Assembly (NCBI GenBank): GCA_001871755.1
Contig: MNXL01000076.1
Coordinates: 1 to 17,801, forward strand
Direction: 5' to 3'
DNA: 17,801 nucleotides
DNA from: Anaerolineae bacterium CG2_30_64_16
GTDB lineage: Bacteria; Chloroflexota; Anaerolineae; CG2-30-64-16
The notes beneath the pieces are model-generated. The model saw only the letters and a program-made list of their open reading frames with translations, had not been told where the DNA came from and did no database searches. Positions 1 through 14,360 of the stretch are shown here, in pieces (position 1 is the stretch's first letter; each line of letters begins with the position of its first letter). The position numbers were made by a program, and so were the translations under genes.

Positions 1-17
1 TCGGCGACGTTCAGCAT
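1..17 (-). CDS. 5' end of a further dcw-cluster gene (partial)
   Basis: An ATG at 17-15 on the minus strand is preceded by a purine-rich GAGAGGG ribosome binding site and opens a frame reading MLNVA before the window ends. It lies 60 nt downstream of ftsI in the same orientation. In dcw clusters a Mur ligase (murE or murF) or mraY usually follows ftsI, and MurF proteins often begin with a similar ML-x-(L/V)-A start. Only about five codons are visible, so the identity is inferred from context. The 60-nt gap at 18-77 shows no terminator. Confidence 0.4.
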
Positions 18-77
18 GGCCCTCTCGGATGATGAGTCAGGATCCGTACAACGGCAACACACGCGCCAAACGACCTG

Positions 78-1853
78 CTATTGACGCTCTGGTGCGATCT
101 CCAGGATGCGAACGGCATCTCGCGCCACCTGCCCGAAGACGGGCATGACGACATGCTCAGCCCACTGCGAGCGCTTGGGTCGCACCAGCTTGACCAGGAT
201 CACGATTTGCGGGTTGGCCGCCGGCAAGAAGCCCACAAAGCTGGTGATGGTCTCTTGAGACGTGTACCCCTGTTCCGTCGGGATTTCCGCGGTGCCGGTC
301 TTACCCGCCACCCGATAGCCGGGCACCAGGTCCGGATAGGCCGATTGGTCCATGGTGTAGACCATCATCTCAGTCAGTGTACGAGCGGTCTCGGGTGTAA
401 TGGGATAGCCCAGTACCCGCGGCGGCAAGGTGTAAACCTGGCCATCCTTGATCAAACCCCGCGCGATCTGCGGCTGTAACAGCGTGCCGCCGTTGGCGAT
501 GGCCGCGACTGCATTGATCATTTGCAGTGTGGTGACCGAGATGCCTTGCCCGAACGAGTTGGCGGCTTGATCGAAATAACTCCAGAGCGGATTGCCCGGT
601 TCCTTGACGATCCCATAGCCTTCGAAGTTCAAATCGACCTCGGTCAGCTTGCCGAACCCGAACTTGTGCACGTAACGATAGAAGGTTTCGGCGCCCATGT
701 CCATGCAGATTTGCGCCGTGACCACATTCACCGATTTCGCCAGCGCGTCGCGGACGGTGATCTTGCCGTACTGTTTGCGCTCGGCGTTACGGATGTAGCG
801 ATCGCCGACCTGCAGGTAGCCGTTGTCTTCGAAAACCGTGTCCGGTGTGATCTGTCCGGAATCCAGGCCAGCGGCCATCGTGATGAGCTTGAAGACCGAT
901 CCCGGTTCGTAGATCTGGCCGACGGCCGAATTGACCCAGGTTTCCTGATCGACATCCGAATAGTGGTTTGGGTCAAAGGACGGCAGGTTGGCCAACGCGA
1001 GGATACCACCGGTGCGCGGGTCCATGACGATGATCGTGCCTGCTTCGGCCTCGTTGAAGCTCAGCGCTTCAGCCAAATATTTCTCCACCAGGTGCTGGAA
1101 CGGCGCGTCCAGGTGCAATACCAGATCGCGCCCCCCTGGAGACGGCAGGTACAGCTTCCACGCCTCCAGCAGCGGCGCGCGGTCGCCTGGAAGTCGTTGC
1201 GTCCACACCAGATCATCGCGCAGCCAGGCGTCGTAGCTGGCCTCTACGCCATAGACGCCGACCAACGAGTAGTTGCTGAAACCGACGACGTGGGCGGCCA
1301 GCGGCCCCAGCGGATAGATCCGCACGCGGCGGGGTGCGCACCACACCAGCCTCGGCTCTTCGAACGCCCGAACTGCCTCGCATTGGGCTTCGGTCGCGTT
1401 TTTGGCTAGCGTCACTACCGTCAAGTCGCGTTGCGCCAGTTGCGCCTCGACCTCGGCGGTTGGCAGACCCGCGGCGTGGGCCAGGTCACGAGTCAGGGCC
1501 GGCGCCGGGTCTGTGCGGCTGAGTTGCCAGGGATTGGCGTAGATTTCCCAGACGAAGCTGTCGATCGCCAGCAGCAGCCCACTCCGGTCAACGAATCGCC
1601 CTCGGCTGATTTCGATGGCCTGGGACTCGGTGGCGCCGACTTCAGGGGCTTCGCCGAACAGTTGCCAATGGATAAGCCTGGCGATCACTGCCAGCCCGAT
1701 CACCAGAAAGATCGCGATGAGCAAGCGCACGCGGCTGGCCAGCACGTGTTTGGGGTCAGCCGCCGCACGCGCATCCTCCGCCCCGGGCCGTTCCAACATC
1801 GGCCCGGATGCTATCGCGTCATCATAGCTCTTCCAACGGGTTTCTCTACTCAT
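78..1853 (-). CDS. ftsI: Class B penicillin-binding protein, FtsI/PBP2-type peptidoglycan transpeptidase
   Basis: This D,D-transpeptidase cross-links septal peptidoglycan outside the cytoplasmic membrane as partner of FtsW and the FtsL/FtsB group. The 591-residue protein has a short cytoplasmic N-terminus and one membrane segment at about residues 42-61. A PBP dimerisation domain follows (about 80-240; GRFVDRSG at 85-92), then the transpeptidase domain. The three catalytic motifs are present: SVFK with nucleophile Ser319 and Lys322, SVN at 374-376, and KTGT at 518-521. No C-terminal PASTA repeats are present, since the protein ends soon after the catalytic domain; this separates it from PBP2x or SpoVD forms that have them. 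Its ATG lies 3 nt after the stop of the ftsL-like gene, so the two are very likely cotranscribed and translationally coupled. Family assignment is secure; FtsI versus another division-associated class B PBP rests on context. Confidence 0.93.
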   Translation of the reverse strand: MSRETRWKSYDDAIASGPMLERPGAEDARAAADPKHVLASRVRLLIAIFLVIGLAVIARLIHWQLFGEAPEVGATESQAIEISRGRFVDRSGLLLAIDSFVWEIYANPWQLSRTDPAPALTRDLAHAAGLPTAEVEAQLAQRDLTVVTLAKNATEAQCEAVRAFEEPRLVWCAPRRVRIYPLGPLAAHVVGFSNYSLVGVYGVEASYDAWLRDDLVWTQRLPGDRAPLLEAWKLYLPSPGGRDLVLHLDAPFQHLVEKYLAEALSFNEAEAGTIIVMDPRTGGILALANLPSFDPNHYSDVDQETWVNSAVGQIYEPGSVFKLITMAAGLDSGQITPDTVFEDNGYLQVGDRYIRNAERKQYGKITVRDALAKSVNVVTAQICMDMGAETFYRYVHKFGFGKLTEVDLNFEGYGIVKEPGNPLWSYFDQAANSFGQGISVTTLQMINAVAAIANGGTLLQPQIARGLIKDGQVYTLPPRVLGYPITPETARTLTEMMVYTMDQSAYPDLVPGYRVAGKTGTAEIPTEQGYTSQETITSFVGFLPAANPQIVILVKLVRPKRSQWAEHVVMPVFGQVARDAVRILEIAPERQ

Positions 1854-1856
1854 GTG

Positions 1857-2393
1857 TCATCGCATGGCGACCGCCAGCGCCGCCTTGTTCGGAAGCCACC
1901 CGGTCAGGCGTAGCCAAAGCTGTGTGCTCAGATCACCGCTGGCGCCTGCGCCCAAGGCATCCCGCGTCAGCTCGGGTACCACGACGTAGATCGGTTGTTG
2001 ATCAGGCGTCATGCCCTGTCGCCGAGCCTCGTCTTCGATGTGCGCGGGTCCATTCCACCGGGTGACATCGATCGCCAATCCGGCGTTCGAGCGTTCCAGC
2101 TTGATTGCATCTGCCTTGATCGTCGCAGTCGCGTCGTTGATTTCCGAGATCGTGCTGGCCTGCCACAGGTACACGCAGGTGAGCGCGCTGATGAGAGCCA
2201 ATACGGAGACGAACTTCATCAGCCTGGAAATCGGTTCGGCCTGCAAACCCTGACGGACGACGGTCCAATTGAGGGGCAGCAGCGGTGACCCCAACCGCGC
2301 CTGCGGTTGTCCCAACTCTGGTTGGGATAACCCGGGTTGTCGCAAACCAGGTTGTCCCAATGGCGGTTGCCATACCGGGGTTCGATTGATCAT
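1857..2393 (-). CDS. ftsL: FtsL-like bitopic cell division protein with Pro/Gln-rich N-terminal extension
   Basis: The 178-residue protein has the FtsL/DivIC layout: a cytoplasmic tail, one membrane helix at about residues 61-78, then a short extracytoplasmic coiled coil (about 82-112) ending in a conserved-looking patch (IEDEARRQGM, 119-128). Such proteins bridge FtsB/DivIC to the FtsW-FtsI synthase. Sequence conservation in this family is weak, so the call depends on topology plus position directly upstream of ftsI and downstream of rsmH. The N-terminus is unusual: residues about 9-34 contain an imperfect repeat of the type (P)GLxQP, rich in Pro, Gln and Gly, making the protein longer than typical FtsL (about 100-130 residues). 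The start ATG has a strong AAGGAGG site 6 nt upstream. Confidence 0.75.
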   Translation of the reverse strand: MINRTPVWQPPLGQPGLRQPGLSQPELGQPQARLGSPLLPLNWTVVRQGLQAEPISRLMKFVSVLALISALTCVYLWQASTISEINDATATIKADAIKLERSNAGLAIDVTRWNGPAHIEDEARRQGMTPDQQPIYVVVPELTRDALGAGASGDLSTQLWLRLTGWLPNKAALAVAMR

Positions 2394-2473
2394 CGTCCGC
2401 CTCCTTGCAGCAGGTCACAGTCACCCACACCGACACGAATTCTACACCGCACGGTGGCGTTTGCATATAGGAC

Positions 2474-2502
2474 ATTGTAGCTAAAAAATTGACTACGGTC
2501 AA
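2474..2502 (-). promoter_or_regulatory. Promoter for ftsL-ftsI
   Basis: Read on the minus strand, a -35 box TTGACC (2502-2497) and a -10 box TACAAT (2479-2474) are separated by exactly 17 nt, each one base from the sigma-70/SigA consensus. Transcription would start near 2467, about 74 nt before the ftsL ATG. The promoter sits in the 177-nt gap between rsmH and ftsL, so the division genes can be expressed separately from mraZ-rsmH. No clear terminator is seen after rsmH, so read-through is likely too. Confidence 0.7.
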
Positions 2503-2570
2503 GTATTTACAAAAAGCCCCTGGGTGGATCATTTACTTTAATGAAGACACTTCCCTGTTAGTTCAGCAGG

Positions 2571-3497
2571 TCAGAGTCGTTCTGCGATGCGCAGCTTTGC
2601 GCTCCGGCTGCGTGGATTGTAGCTGATTTCATCCTCACCGGGTTGAGTTGGCTTGCGCGTGATGGCTCTGAGCGTGGCCCGGTGCCCGCAACGACATATA
2701 GGAAGATCAGGCGGGCACAGACAGTCGCGCGTTTCTTGCTGGATGAACAGCTTGACGATCCGATCCTCAAGTGAATGAAACGTGATAATGCCAAATCGGC
2801 CGCCCGGCGCCAACAGCGTCACGATTTGGGGCAGGACTGCCTCCAACGCGGCCAACTCGTCGTTGACCCGGATACGCAAAGCCTGGAACACTCGGGTGGC
2901 AGGGTGAATGCGTTCCCGGCCGCGCCGGCCCCCAAGTGCACGGCTCACCACGTTGGCCAGCGCCGTGGTCGTCTGAATGGGCCGGGCTGCGACGATGGCG
3001 CGGGCGATCCGCCGGGAACGGGGCTCCTCGCCATAGCGGTAGATGACGTCGGCCAGCGCATCTTGGGACCAGTAGTTGACGATGTCGGCGGCCGTCAGCG
3101 GGTTGCCGGGGGCCATGCGCATATCCAACGGCCCCTCGGCCTGGAAACTGAAGCCCCGTTCCGCCTCGCCCAACTGAAATGATGAGATCCCCAGATCGAG
3201 CAAGACGGCGCCCACTTGAGCGAATCCATGTTCGGCTGCGACGGTGGCCAATTGGCTGAAACTGGCCTGCGCCAATACGACCCGATCGCCGAACTGCGCC
3301 AGGCGCGCTTGCCCCCGCGCGACGGCGGCCGGATCCGTGTCCACTCCCAACAACCGCCCCCCCGGACCCGTGGCTCGCAGCAGCGCTGCGGCGTGTCCGG
3401 CGCCCCCTAACGTGCCGTCGATGCAATCGGTGTTGGGTGCTGGCGCCAATCCGGCCAGCGTCTCGGCCAGCATCACCGGGATGTGTTCGGCGCTCAC
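2571..3497 (-). CDS. rsmH: 16S rRNA (cytosine(1402)-N(4))-methyltransferase RsmH (MraW)
   Basis: The enzyme uses S-adenosylmethionine to methylate N4 of C1402 in 16S rRNA near the P site. The 308-residue protein carries the family motifs in order: the SAM-binding loop DGTLGGAGH (27-35), acidic strand end GVDTDP (51-56), LLDLGISS (99-106), GPLDMRM (122-128), HPATRVFQALRIRVNDEL (198-215), TFHSLEDR (239-246) and the C-terminal NPRSRSAKLR (294-303). A Cys-rich CLCPPDLPICRCGH segment (269-282) lies before the end. The reading frame is open further upstream, but the start is a GTG at 3497-3495 that overlaps the mraZ stop by four bases (GTGA), and the protein then begins SAEHIPVM as family members do. 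Expression is coupled to mraZ. Confidence 0.96.
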   Translation of the reverse strand: MSAEHIPVMLAETLAGLAPAPNTDCIDGTLGGAGHAAALLRATGPGGRLLGVDTDPAAVARGQARLAQFGDRVVLAQASFSQLATVAAEHGFAQVGAVLLDLGISSFQLGEAERGFSFQAEGPLDMRMAPGNPLTAADIVNYWSQDALADVIYRYGEEPRSRRIARAIVAARPIQTTTALANVVSRALGGRRGRERIHPATRVFQALRIRVNDELAALEAVLPQIVTLLAPGGRFGIITFHSLEDRIVKLFIQQETRDCLCPPDLPICRCGHRATLRAITRKPTQPGEDEISYNPRSRSAKLRIAERL

Positions 3498-3937
3498 AAG
3501 TTCAACTCCAGCTCCGACAGTTTCGTGGTGTCGTCGTGGCTGTCTCTGGCCTGGGCTAGAACTCGCTCGGAGGTCTCCTGCCAGCGCTCTGGGCTCCAGA
3601 TCTCCACATGATCGTTGTGACCGAGAATCGTCACATCGCTGCCCAGGCCGGCGAAGTCGCGCAGCGCCGCCGGGATCAGGATCCGCCCCTGGCGATCCAG
3701 TTCGCACCCGGTGGTCGCGAAAACGAACCGGCTGGCGTTGCGGATAGTCGTCCGGGCCTGGCTGGCCTGGGTCAGGCGTTCGGCCATACCTTCCCAGACC
3801 GACTTGGGATACACGTTGAGTTGGCCATCCAGGCCGCGACCGACGAACACCATCTCGCCAAGCTCCTCGCGGTGTTTGGCGGGGATGAAAACGCGCCCCT
3901 TGCTGTCCAGGGTATGCCTGTCCTCACCGTAGAACAT
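3494..3937 (-). CDS. mraZ: Transcriptional regulator MraZ
   Basis: MraZ is a DNA-binding protein of the SpoVT/AbrB fold that forms ring-shaped oligomers and usually controls its own dcw promoter. The 147-residue protein has the two expected half-domains, each with a DxxxR motif: DSKGRVFIPAKHR (11-23) and DRQGRILIPAALR (81-93). The start MFYGE is typical, with an AGGGG ribosome binding site 9 nt upstream of the ATG. It is first in the cluster, with rsmH overlapping its end. Four 10-bp-spaced GTGGG-like boxes lie just upstream, which fits autoregulation. Length matches the family (about 140-150 residues). Confidence 0.96.
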   Translation of the reverse strand: MFYGEDRHTLDSKGRVFIPAKHREELGEMVFVGRGLDGQLNVYPKSVWEGMAERLTQASQARTTIRNASRFVFATTGCELDRQGRILIPAALRDFAGLGSDVTILGHNDHVEIWSPERWQETSERVLAQARDSHDDTTKLSELELNL

Positions 3938-3990
3938 TTCAACGGTCCCCTCGTGGACGAGAACACTGTGTGCCAGCGGCTAGTCGGCGT

Positions 3991-4025
3991 TGCACCGTCC
4001 CCCACCAGGCACCACTTTCCCCCAC
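3991..4025 (-). promoter_or_regulatory. Candidate MraZ operator, four boxes at 10-bp period
   Basis: On the minus strand four pentamers occur with exactly 5-nt spacers: GTGGG (4025-4021), GTGGT (4015-4011), GTGGG (4005-4001) and GTGCA (3995-3991). MraZ of other bacteria is known to bind direct TGGGN-type repeats separated by 5 nt in its own promoter. The array starts at the predicted transcription start and runs into the mraZ leader, a position suited to repression. The pattern is seen directly; its use by this MraZ is inferred. Confidence 0.75.
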
Positions 4026-4031
4026 CGCTCC

Positions 4032-4060
4032 ATTCTAACTTACAACGCGCGCCTTGTCCA
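4032..4060 (-). promoter_or_regulatory. Promoter of mraZ-rsmH (dcw cluster)
   Basis: Read on the minus strand, -35 TGGACA (4060-4055) and -10 TAGAAT (4037-4032) are 17 nt apart; each matches the sigma-70/SigA consensus at five of six positions. The predicted start is near 4025, giving a leader of about 88 nt that contains the GTGGG-type boxes. It stands back to back with the rpoB promoter, with about 100 bp between the two -35 boxes. Confidence 0.75.
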
Positions 4061-4161
4061 GTCCTGAGCGGACGAAACGCAATAGTTTAAGGTTGAGTTT
4101 TTCTAACCACAGCGCGTTGCTCAGACGGAGCGTTGCGGATAGAAATGTGTTGCGGCTGGAT

Positions 4162-4190
4162 TTGACACCCAGAGCATTCAAAGGTATAAT
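4162..4190 (+). promoter_or_regulatory. Consensus promoter of rpoB
   Basis: TTGACA (4162-4167), a 17-nt spacer and TATAAT (4185-4190) form a perfect sigma-70/SigA consensus promoter. Transcription should start near 4197, leaving a leader of about 140 nt before the rpoB ATG. rpoB is therefore driven by its own strong promoter here; no rplJ-rplL genes precede it as they do in many bacteria. Confidence 0.9.
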
Positions 4191-4280
4191 TACCAATTGC
4201 TGTCTGAATACCACATTATGGCGATGGTACTGACTGTCACCTTGCATATTCCCCCGCGCGCTTTCAACGACCGAGGCACA

Positions 4281-4308
4281 CCAAGTCGGTTGGCGACTTG
4301 GGTTTTTT
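4281..4308 (+). terminator. Intrinsic terminator-like hairpin in rpoB leader (candidate attenuator)
   Basis: CCAAGTCG (4281-4288) pairs perfectly with CGACTTGG (4294-4301) around a 5-nt loop, followed by G and six T (4303-4308). It lies downstream of the rpoB promoter and 28 nt before the start codon. The only upstream plus-strand transcription visible comes from that promoter, so the hairpin should stop part of the rpoB transcripts after about 110 nt. A competing 7-bp stem, CGACCGA (4268-4274) with TCGGTTG (4286-4292), would use part of the terminator's left arm and loop and could act as antiterminator. The regulatory signal is unknown. Confidence 0.65.
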
Positions 4309-4336
4309 GTATTTCTGAACAAGGAGTGGACACTTC

Positions 4337-8366
<4,030 letters not shown>

Positions 8367-8368
<2 letters not shown>

Positions 8369-8429
8369 TTGCGGATTGCGGATTGCGGATTGCGGATTGC
8401 GGATTGCGGATTGCGGAATGCGGATTTCG
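8367..8429 (+). repeat. Left terminal array of 7-bp repeats (GATTGCG)
   Basis: Seven perfect tandem copies of GATTGCG (8367-8415) are followed by the variants GAATGCG (8416-8422) and GATTTCG (8423-8429). The first unit begins inside the rpoB stop codon, supplying its GA. Reverse-complement units follow at 8451-8478 (CGAAATC, CGCAATC types), so the transcript can fold locally into a hairpin. The array is the inverted counterpart of the one at 8875-8909. Confidence 0.95.
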
Positions 8430-8499
8430 GAATGATTTGATTGGGGAATGATTCCGAAGTCCGAAATCTGCAATCCGCAGTTTCGAGCGGAGGCGTGTG

Positions 8500-8862
8500 G
8501 TGGATAAGACGGAATTGAAGCGCAGGACGAAGCAGTTTGCGCTAAGCGTCATTCGTCTAGTCCAGTCGTTGCCCAGAGACTCCGTATCGGCAACTATCGG
8601 CCATCAGTTGTTGCGTGCGAGCACTTCGGTGGGAGCCAACTATCGAGCGGCATGTCGGGCGAAGTCAACTGCTGATTTCATTTCCAAAATGGGAACGGTG
8701 GAAGAAGAGGCCGACGAATCGCAGTACTGGATAGAACTGTTAGTAGAAGCTGGTCTTCTCAAGGTGGAGCAGGTTGCGGCTTTGATGCAGGAAGCTGATG
8801 AACTTGTCGCAATCACTGTCTCGTCTATTCAGACAGCCAGGTTAAAGAAGAGCTCACATTGA
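8500..8862 (+). CDS. Four-helix-bundle protein, 23S rRNA intervening-sequence (S23) family
   Basis: The protein of about 120 residues shows the family hallmarks: an N-terminal LKRRTKQFALSVIRLV helix, the QLLRASTSVGANYRAACRAKS segment split by the expected SVGANYRAA turn, FISKMGTVEEEADESQYW, and a C-terminal LVAITVSSIQTAR helix. Members form small, often pentameric, helical bundles; their biochemical role is unknown, and they are found in rRNA intervening sequences and as scattered stand-alone genes. A GTG at 8500 is favoured because GGAGG (8489-8493) lies 6 nt upstream; GTG at 8497 would leave only 3 nt. The gene looks less GC-rich than rpoB and rpoC and is bracketed by inverted 7-bp arrays, both suggesting acquisition. 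It is read through by any rpoBC transcript. Confidence 0.88.
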   Translation: MDKTELKRRTKQFALSVIRLVQSLPRDSVSATIGHQLLRASTSVGANYRAACRAKSTADFISKMGTVEEEADESQYWIELLVEAGLLKVEQVAALMQEADELVAITVSSIQTARLKKSSH

Positions 8863-8874
8863 TTGCCAGGATTC

Positions 8875-8909
8875 CGCAATCCGCAATCCGCAATCCGCAA
8901 TCCGAAATG
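8875..8909 (+). repeat. Right terminal array of 7-bp repeats (CGCAATC)
   Basis: Four perfect tandem copies of CGCAATC (8875-8902), the reverse complement of GATTGCG, are followed by the variant CGAAATG (8903-8909). The array begins 12 nt after the stop of the small gene and ends against the GGAGG ribosome binding site of rpoC. It can pair with the left array across the small gene to form a stem of at least 28 perfect base pairs in RNA. Confidence 0.95.
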
Positions 8910-8917
8910 GAGGAAGC

Positions 8918-13471
<4,554 letters not shown>

Positions 13472-13478
13472 ACAGTCA

Positions 13479-13520
13479 CGCTCCTGGCAAGGTCGCGCCA
13501 AGCTGGCCCTACCAGGAGCG
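13479..13520 (+). other. Hairpin after rpoC
   Basis: A perfect 9-bp inverted repeat, CGCTCCTGG (13479-13487) and CCAGGAGCG (13512-13520), closes a 24-nt loop 7 nt after the rpoC stop. No T run follows, so it is not a standard intrinsic terminator. It could stabilise the rpoC mRNA end, be an RNase site or be a weak terminator. It precedes the rpsL promoter. Confidence 0.5.
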
Positions 13521-13549
13521 CTGCTGCTGAGAAGCACCGGATGGGCAAT

Positions 13550-13578
13550 TTGACCCGATCCCCGTCCTGTGATAAACT
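13550..13578 (+). promoter_or_regulatory. Promoter of rpsL (str operon)
   Basis: TTGACC (13550-13555), a 17-nt spacer and TAAACT (13573-13578) give a good -35 and a moderate -10 match. Transcription would start near 13585, about 250 nt before rpsL. Together with the hairpin after rpoC this marks rpsL-rpsG-fusA as a unit that can be transcribed apart from rpoBC. Confidence 0.65.
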
Positions 13579-13584
13579 AAGCGT

Positions 13585-13836
13585 TCGTGGGTTGGTTCAG
13601 TCTTGACCCAACTGCGTGGCGCCCATTTCAGGGCGCCACGTCTGCGCAGGGTAGTTTTCGGTGTGAAGAAGGCAAGACGCGGGCTATCGTACGCGTCGAC
13701 GGCCAGTGTTTTGCTTGGTACGACCTAACCCGGACAAGCCGGAACCAAAAAGACGACAACCGCCACTCCCAAAATCCTTGCACAAAAAACAAGAATTTCG
13801 GGGGTTAGGCACTTACGGGAAGCAGTGGAGGACATT
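13585..13836 (+). promoter_or_regulatory. Structured leader of rpsL
   Basis: The gap from rpoC to rpsL is about 365 nt. After the promoter it holds a perfect 10-bp hairpin, CGTGGCGCCC (13615-13624) with GGGCGCCACG (13631-13640) on a 6-nt loop and no T run. Near the gene, CCTAACCC (13724-13731) can pair with GGGTTAGG (13802-13809), closing a 70-nt domain that contains a small CCGG/CCGG hairpin (13730-13742) and an A-rich stretch. Ribosomal protein operons are often controlled by a repressor protein binding such leaders (S7 in the E. coli str operon), so an autoregulatory element is plausible. No known motif is recognised. Confidence 0.45.
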
Positions 13837-14274
13837 TTGCCGACCATTAATCAGCTTGTTCGCAAGGGACGCAAGCGGATCGCCAAGAAGGAAAAAGCTC
13901 CCGCGCTGCAATTCACACTCAACGCGATTTCTGGCCGTTTACGGCGGATGGACAAGGGGAACCCCTTTAAGCGGGGGGTGTGCACCCAGGTTCGCACCAT
14001 GACGCCCAAGAAGCCCAACTCTGCCTTGCGCAAGATCGCGCGCGTGCGCCTGACCAACGGCATCGAGGTCACCGCCTATATTCCAGGCGAAGGCCATACG
14101 TTGCAGGAGCACTCGGCGGTGCTGGTGCGCGGTGGTCGTGTAAAGGATCTGCCTGGTGTCCGCTACCATGTGGTGCGCGGCGCGCTGGACAGCACCGGGG
14201 TGGACAATCGTAGGCGAGCGCGCTCCAAGTATGGGGCGAAGCAGCCCAAGAAAGCCAAGGGGGCCAAAAAGTGA
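13837..14274 (+). CDS. rpsL: 30S ribosomal protein S12
   Basis: S12 sits at the decoding centre of the small subunit. The protein has the conserved start PTINQLVRKGR, the KRGVCTQV and TPKKPNSALRK loop (streptomycin-sensitive type, both Lys present), GHTLQEHSAVLVRGGRVKDLPGVRYH with the conserved Asp that is often methylthiolated, and the ARSKYGAKQPKKAKGAKK basic tail. A longer frame opens at GTG 13825, but the TTG at 13837 is favoured: it lies 5 nt after GGAGG (13827-13831) and gives the family-standard N-terminus, making 145 residues. The spacer between KAPAL and KRGVCT is long, as in Bacillus S12. The TGA stop shares its GA with the first GATTTCG unit of a 7-bp array. Confidence 0.97.
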   Translation: MPTINQLVRKGRKRIAKKEKAPALQFTLNAISGRLRRMDKGNPFKRGVCTQVRTMTPKKPNSALRKIARVRLTNGIEVTAYIPGEGHTLQEHSAVLVRGGRVKDLPGVRYHVVRGALDSTGVDNRRRARSKYGAKQPKKAKGAKK

Positions 14275-14350
14275 TTTCGGATGTGAGATTTCGGATTTCG
14301 GATTTGGGTGTGTAAGGCCAATCCGCAATCTGAAATCCGCAATCCCCAAT
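14273..14350 (+). repeat. Gene-less inverted 7-bp array between rpsL and rpsG
   Basis: Left arm units: GATTTCG (14273-14279), a degenerate unit, GATTTCG (14287-14293), GATTTCG (14294-14300), GATTTGG (14301-14307). A loop of about 10 nt follows, then the right arm CCAATC, CGCAATC (14324-14330), TGAAATC (14331-14337), CGCAATC (14338-14344), CCCAAT. The arms are inverted and can fold into a hairpin of about 70 nt. Unit size and sequence match the arrays around the gene between rpoB and rpoC, so this looks like a short, cargo-less relative. It overlaps the rpsL stop codon at its left end and abuts the rpsG GGAG site at its right end. Confidence 0.88.
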
Positions 14351-14360
14351 GGAGTGAGTC

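Noticed and set aside
522..1409. Long plus-strand open frame (295 codons) opposite ftsI
   Set aside because: It is antisense to a secure penicillin-binding protein gene with all catalytic motifs; such frames are common in GC-rich DNA, and its product resembles no family I recognise.
2571..3707. rsmH starting at 3707 (378 residues)
   Set aside because: The extra 70 residues are a shifted reading of mraZ; the GTG at 3497 overlapping the mraZ stop gives the normal N-terminus.
4120..4146. Second rpoB promoter (TTGCTC, 17 nt, TAGAAA)
   Set aside because: Both boxes match at only four of six positions, whereas a perfect consensus promoter lies just downstream.
4035..4322. Minus-strand frame of 95 codons across the mraZ-rpoB control region
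   Set aside because: It overlaps both promoters and the attenuator hairpin, has no recognisable product, and would compete with clear regulatory signals.
13479..13520. rpoC intrinsic terminator
   Set aside because: The 9-bp stem is perfect but has a 24-nt loop and no T run, so it is listed only as a hairpin.
13587..13808. 73-codon frame in the rpsL leader
   Set aside because: No clear ribosome binding site or family similarity, and it runs through the strong leader hairpin; more likely untranslated.
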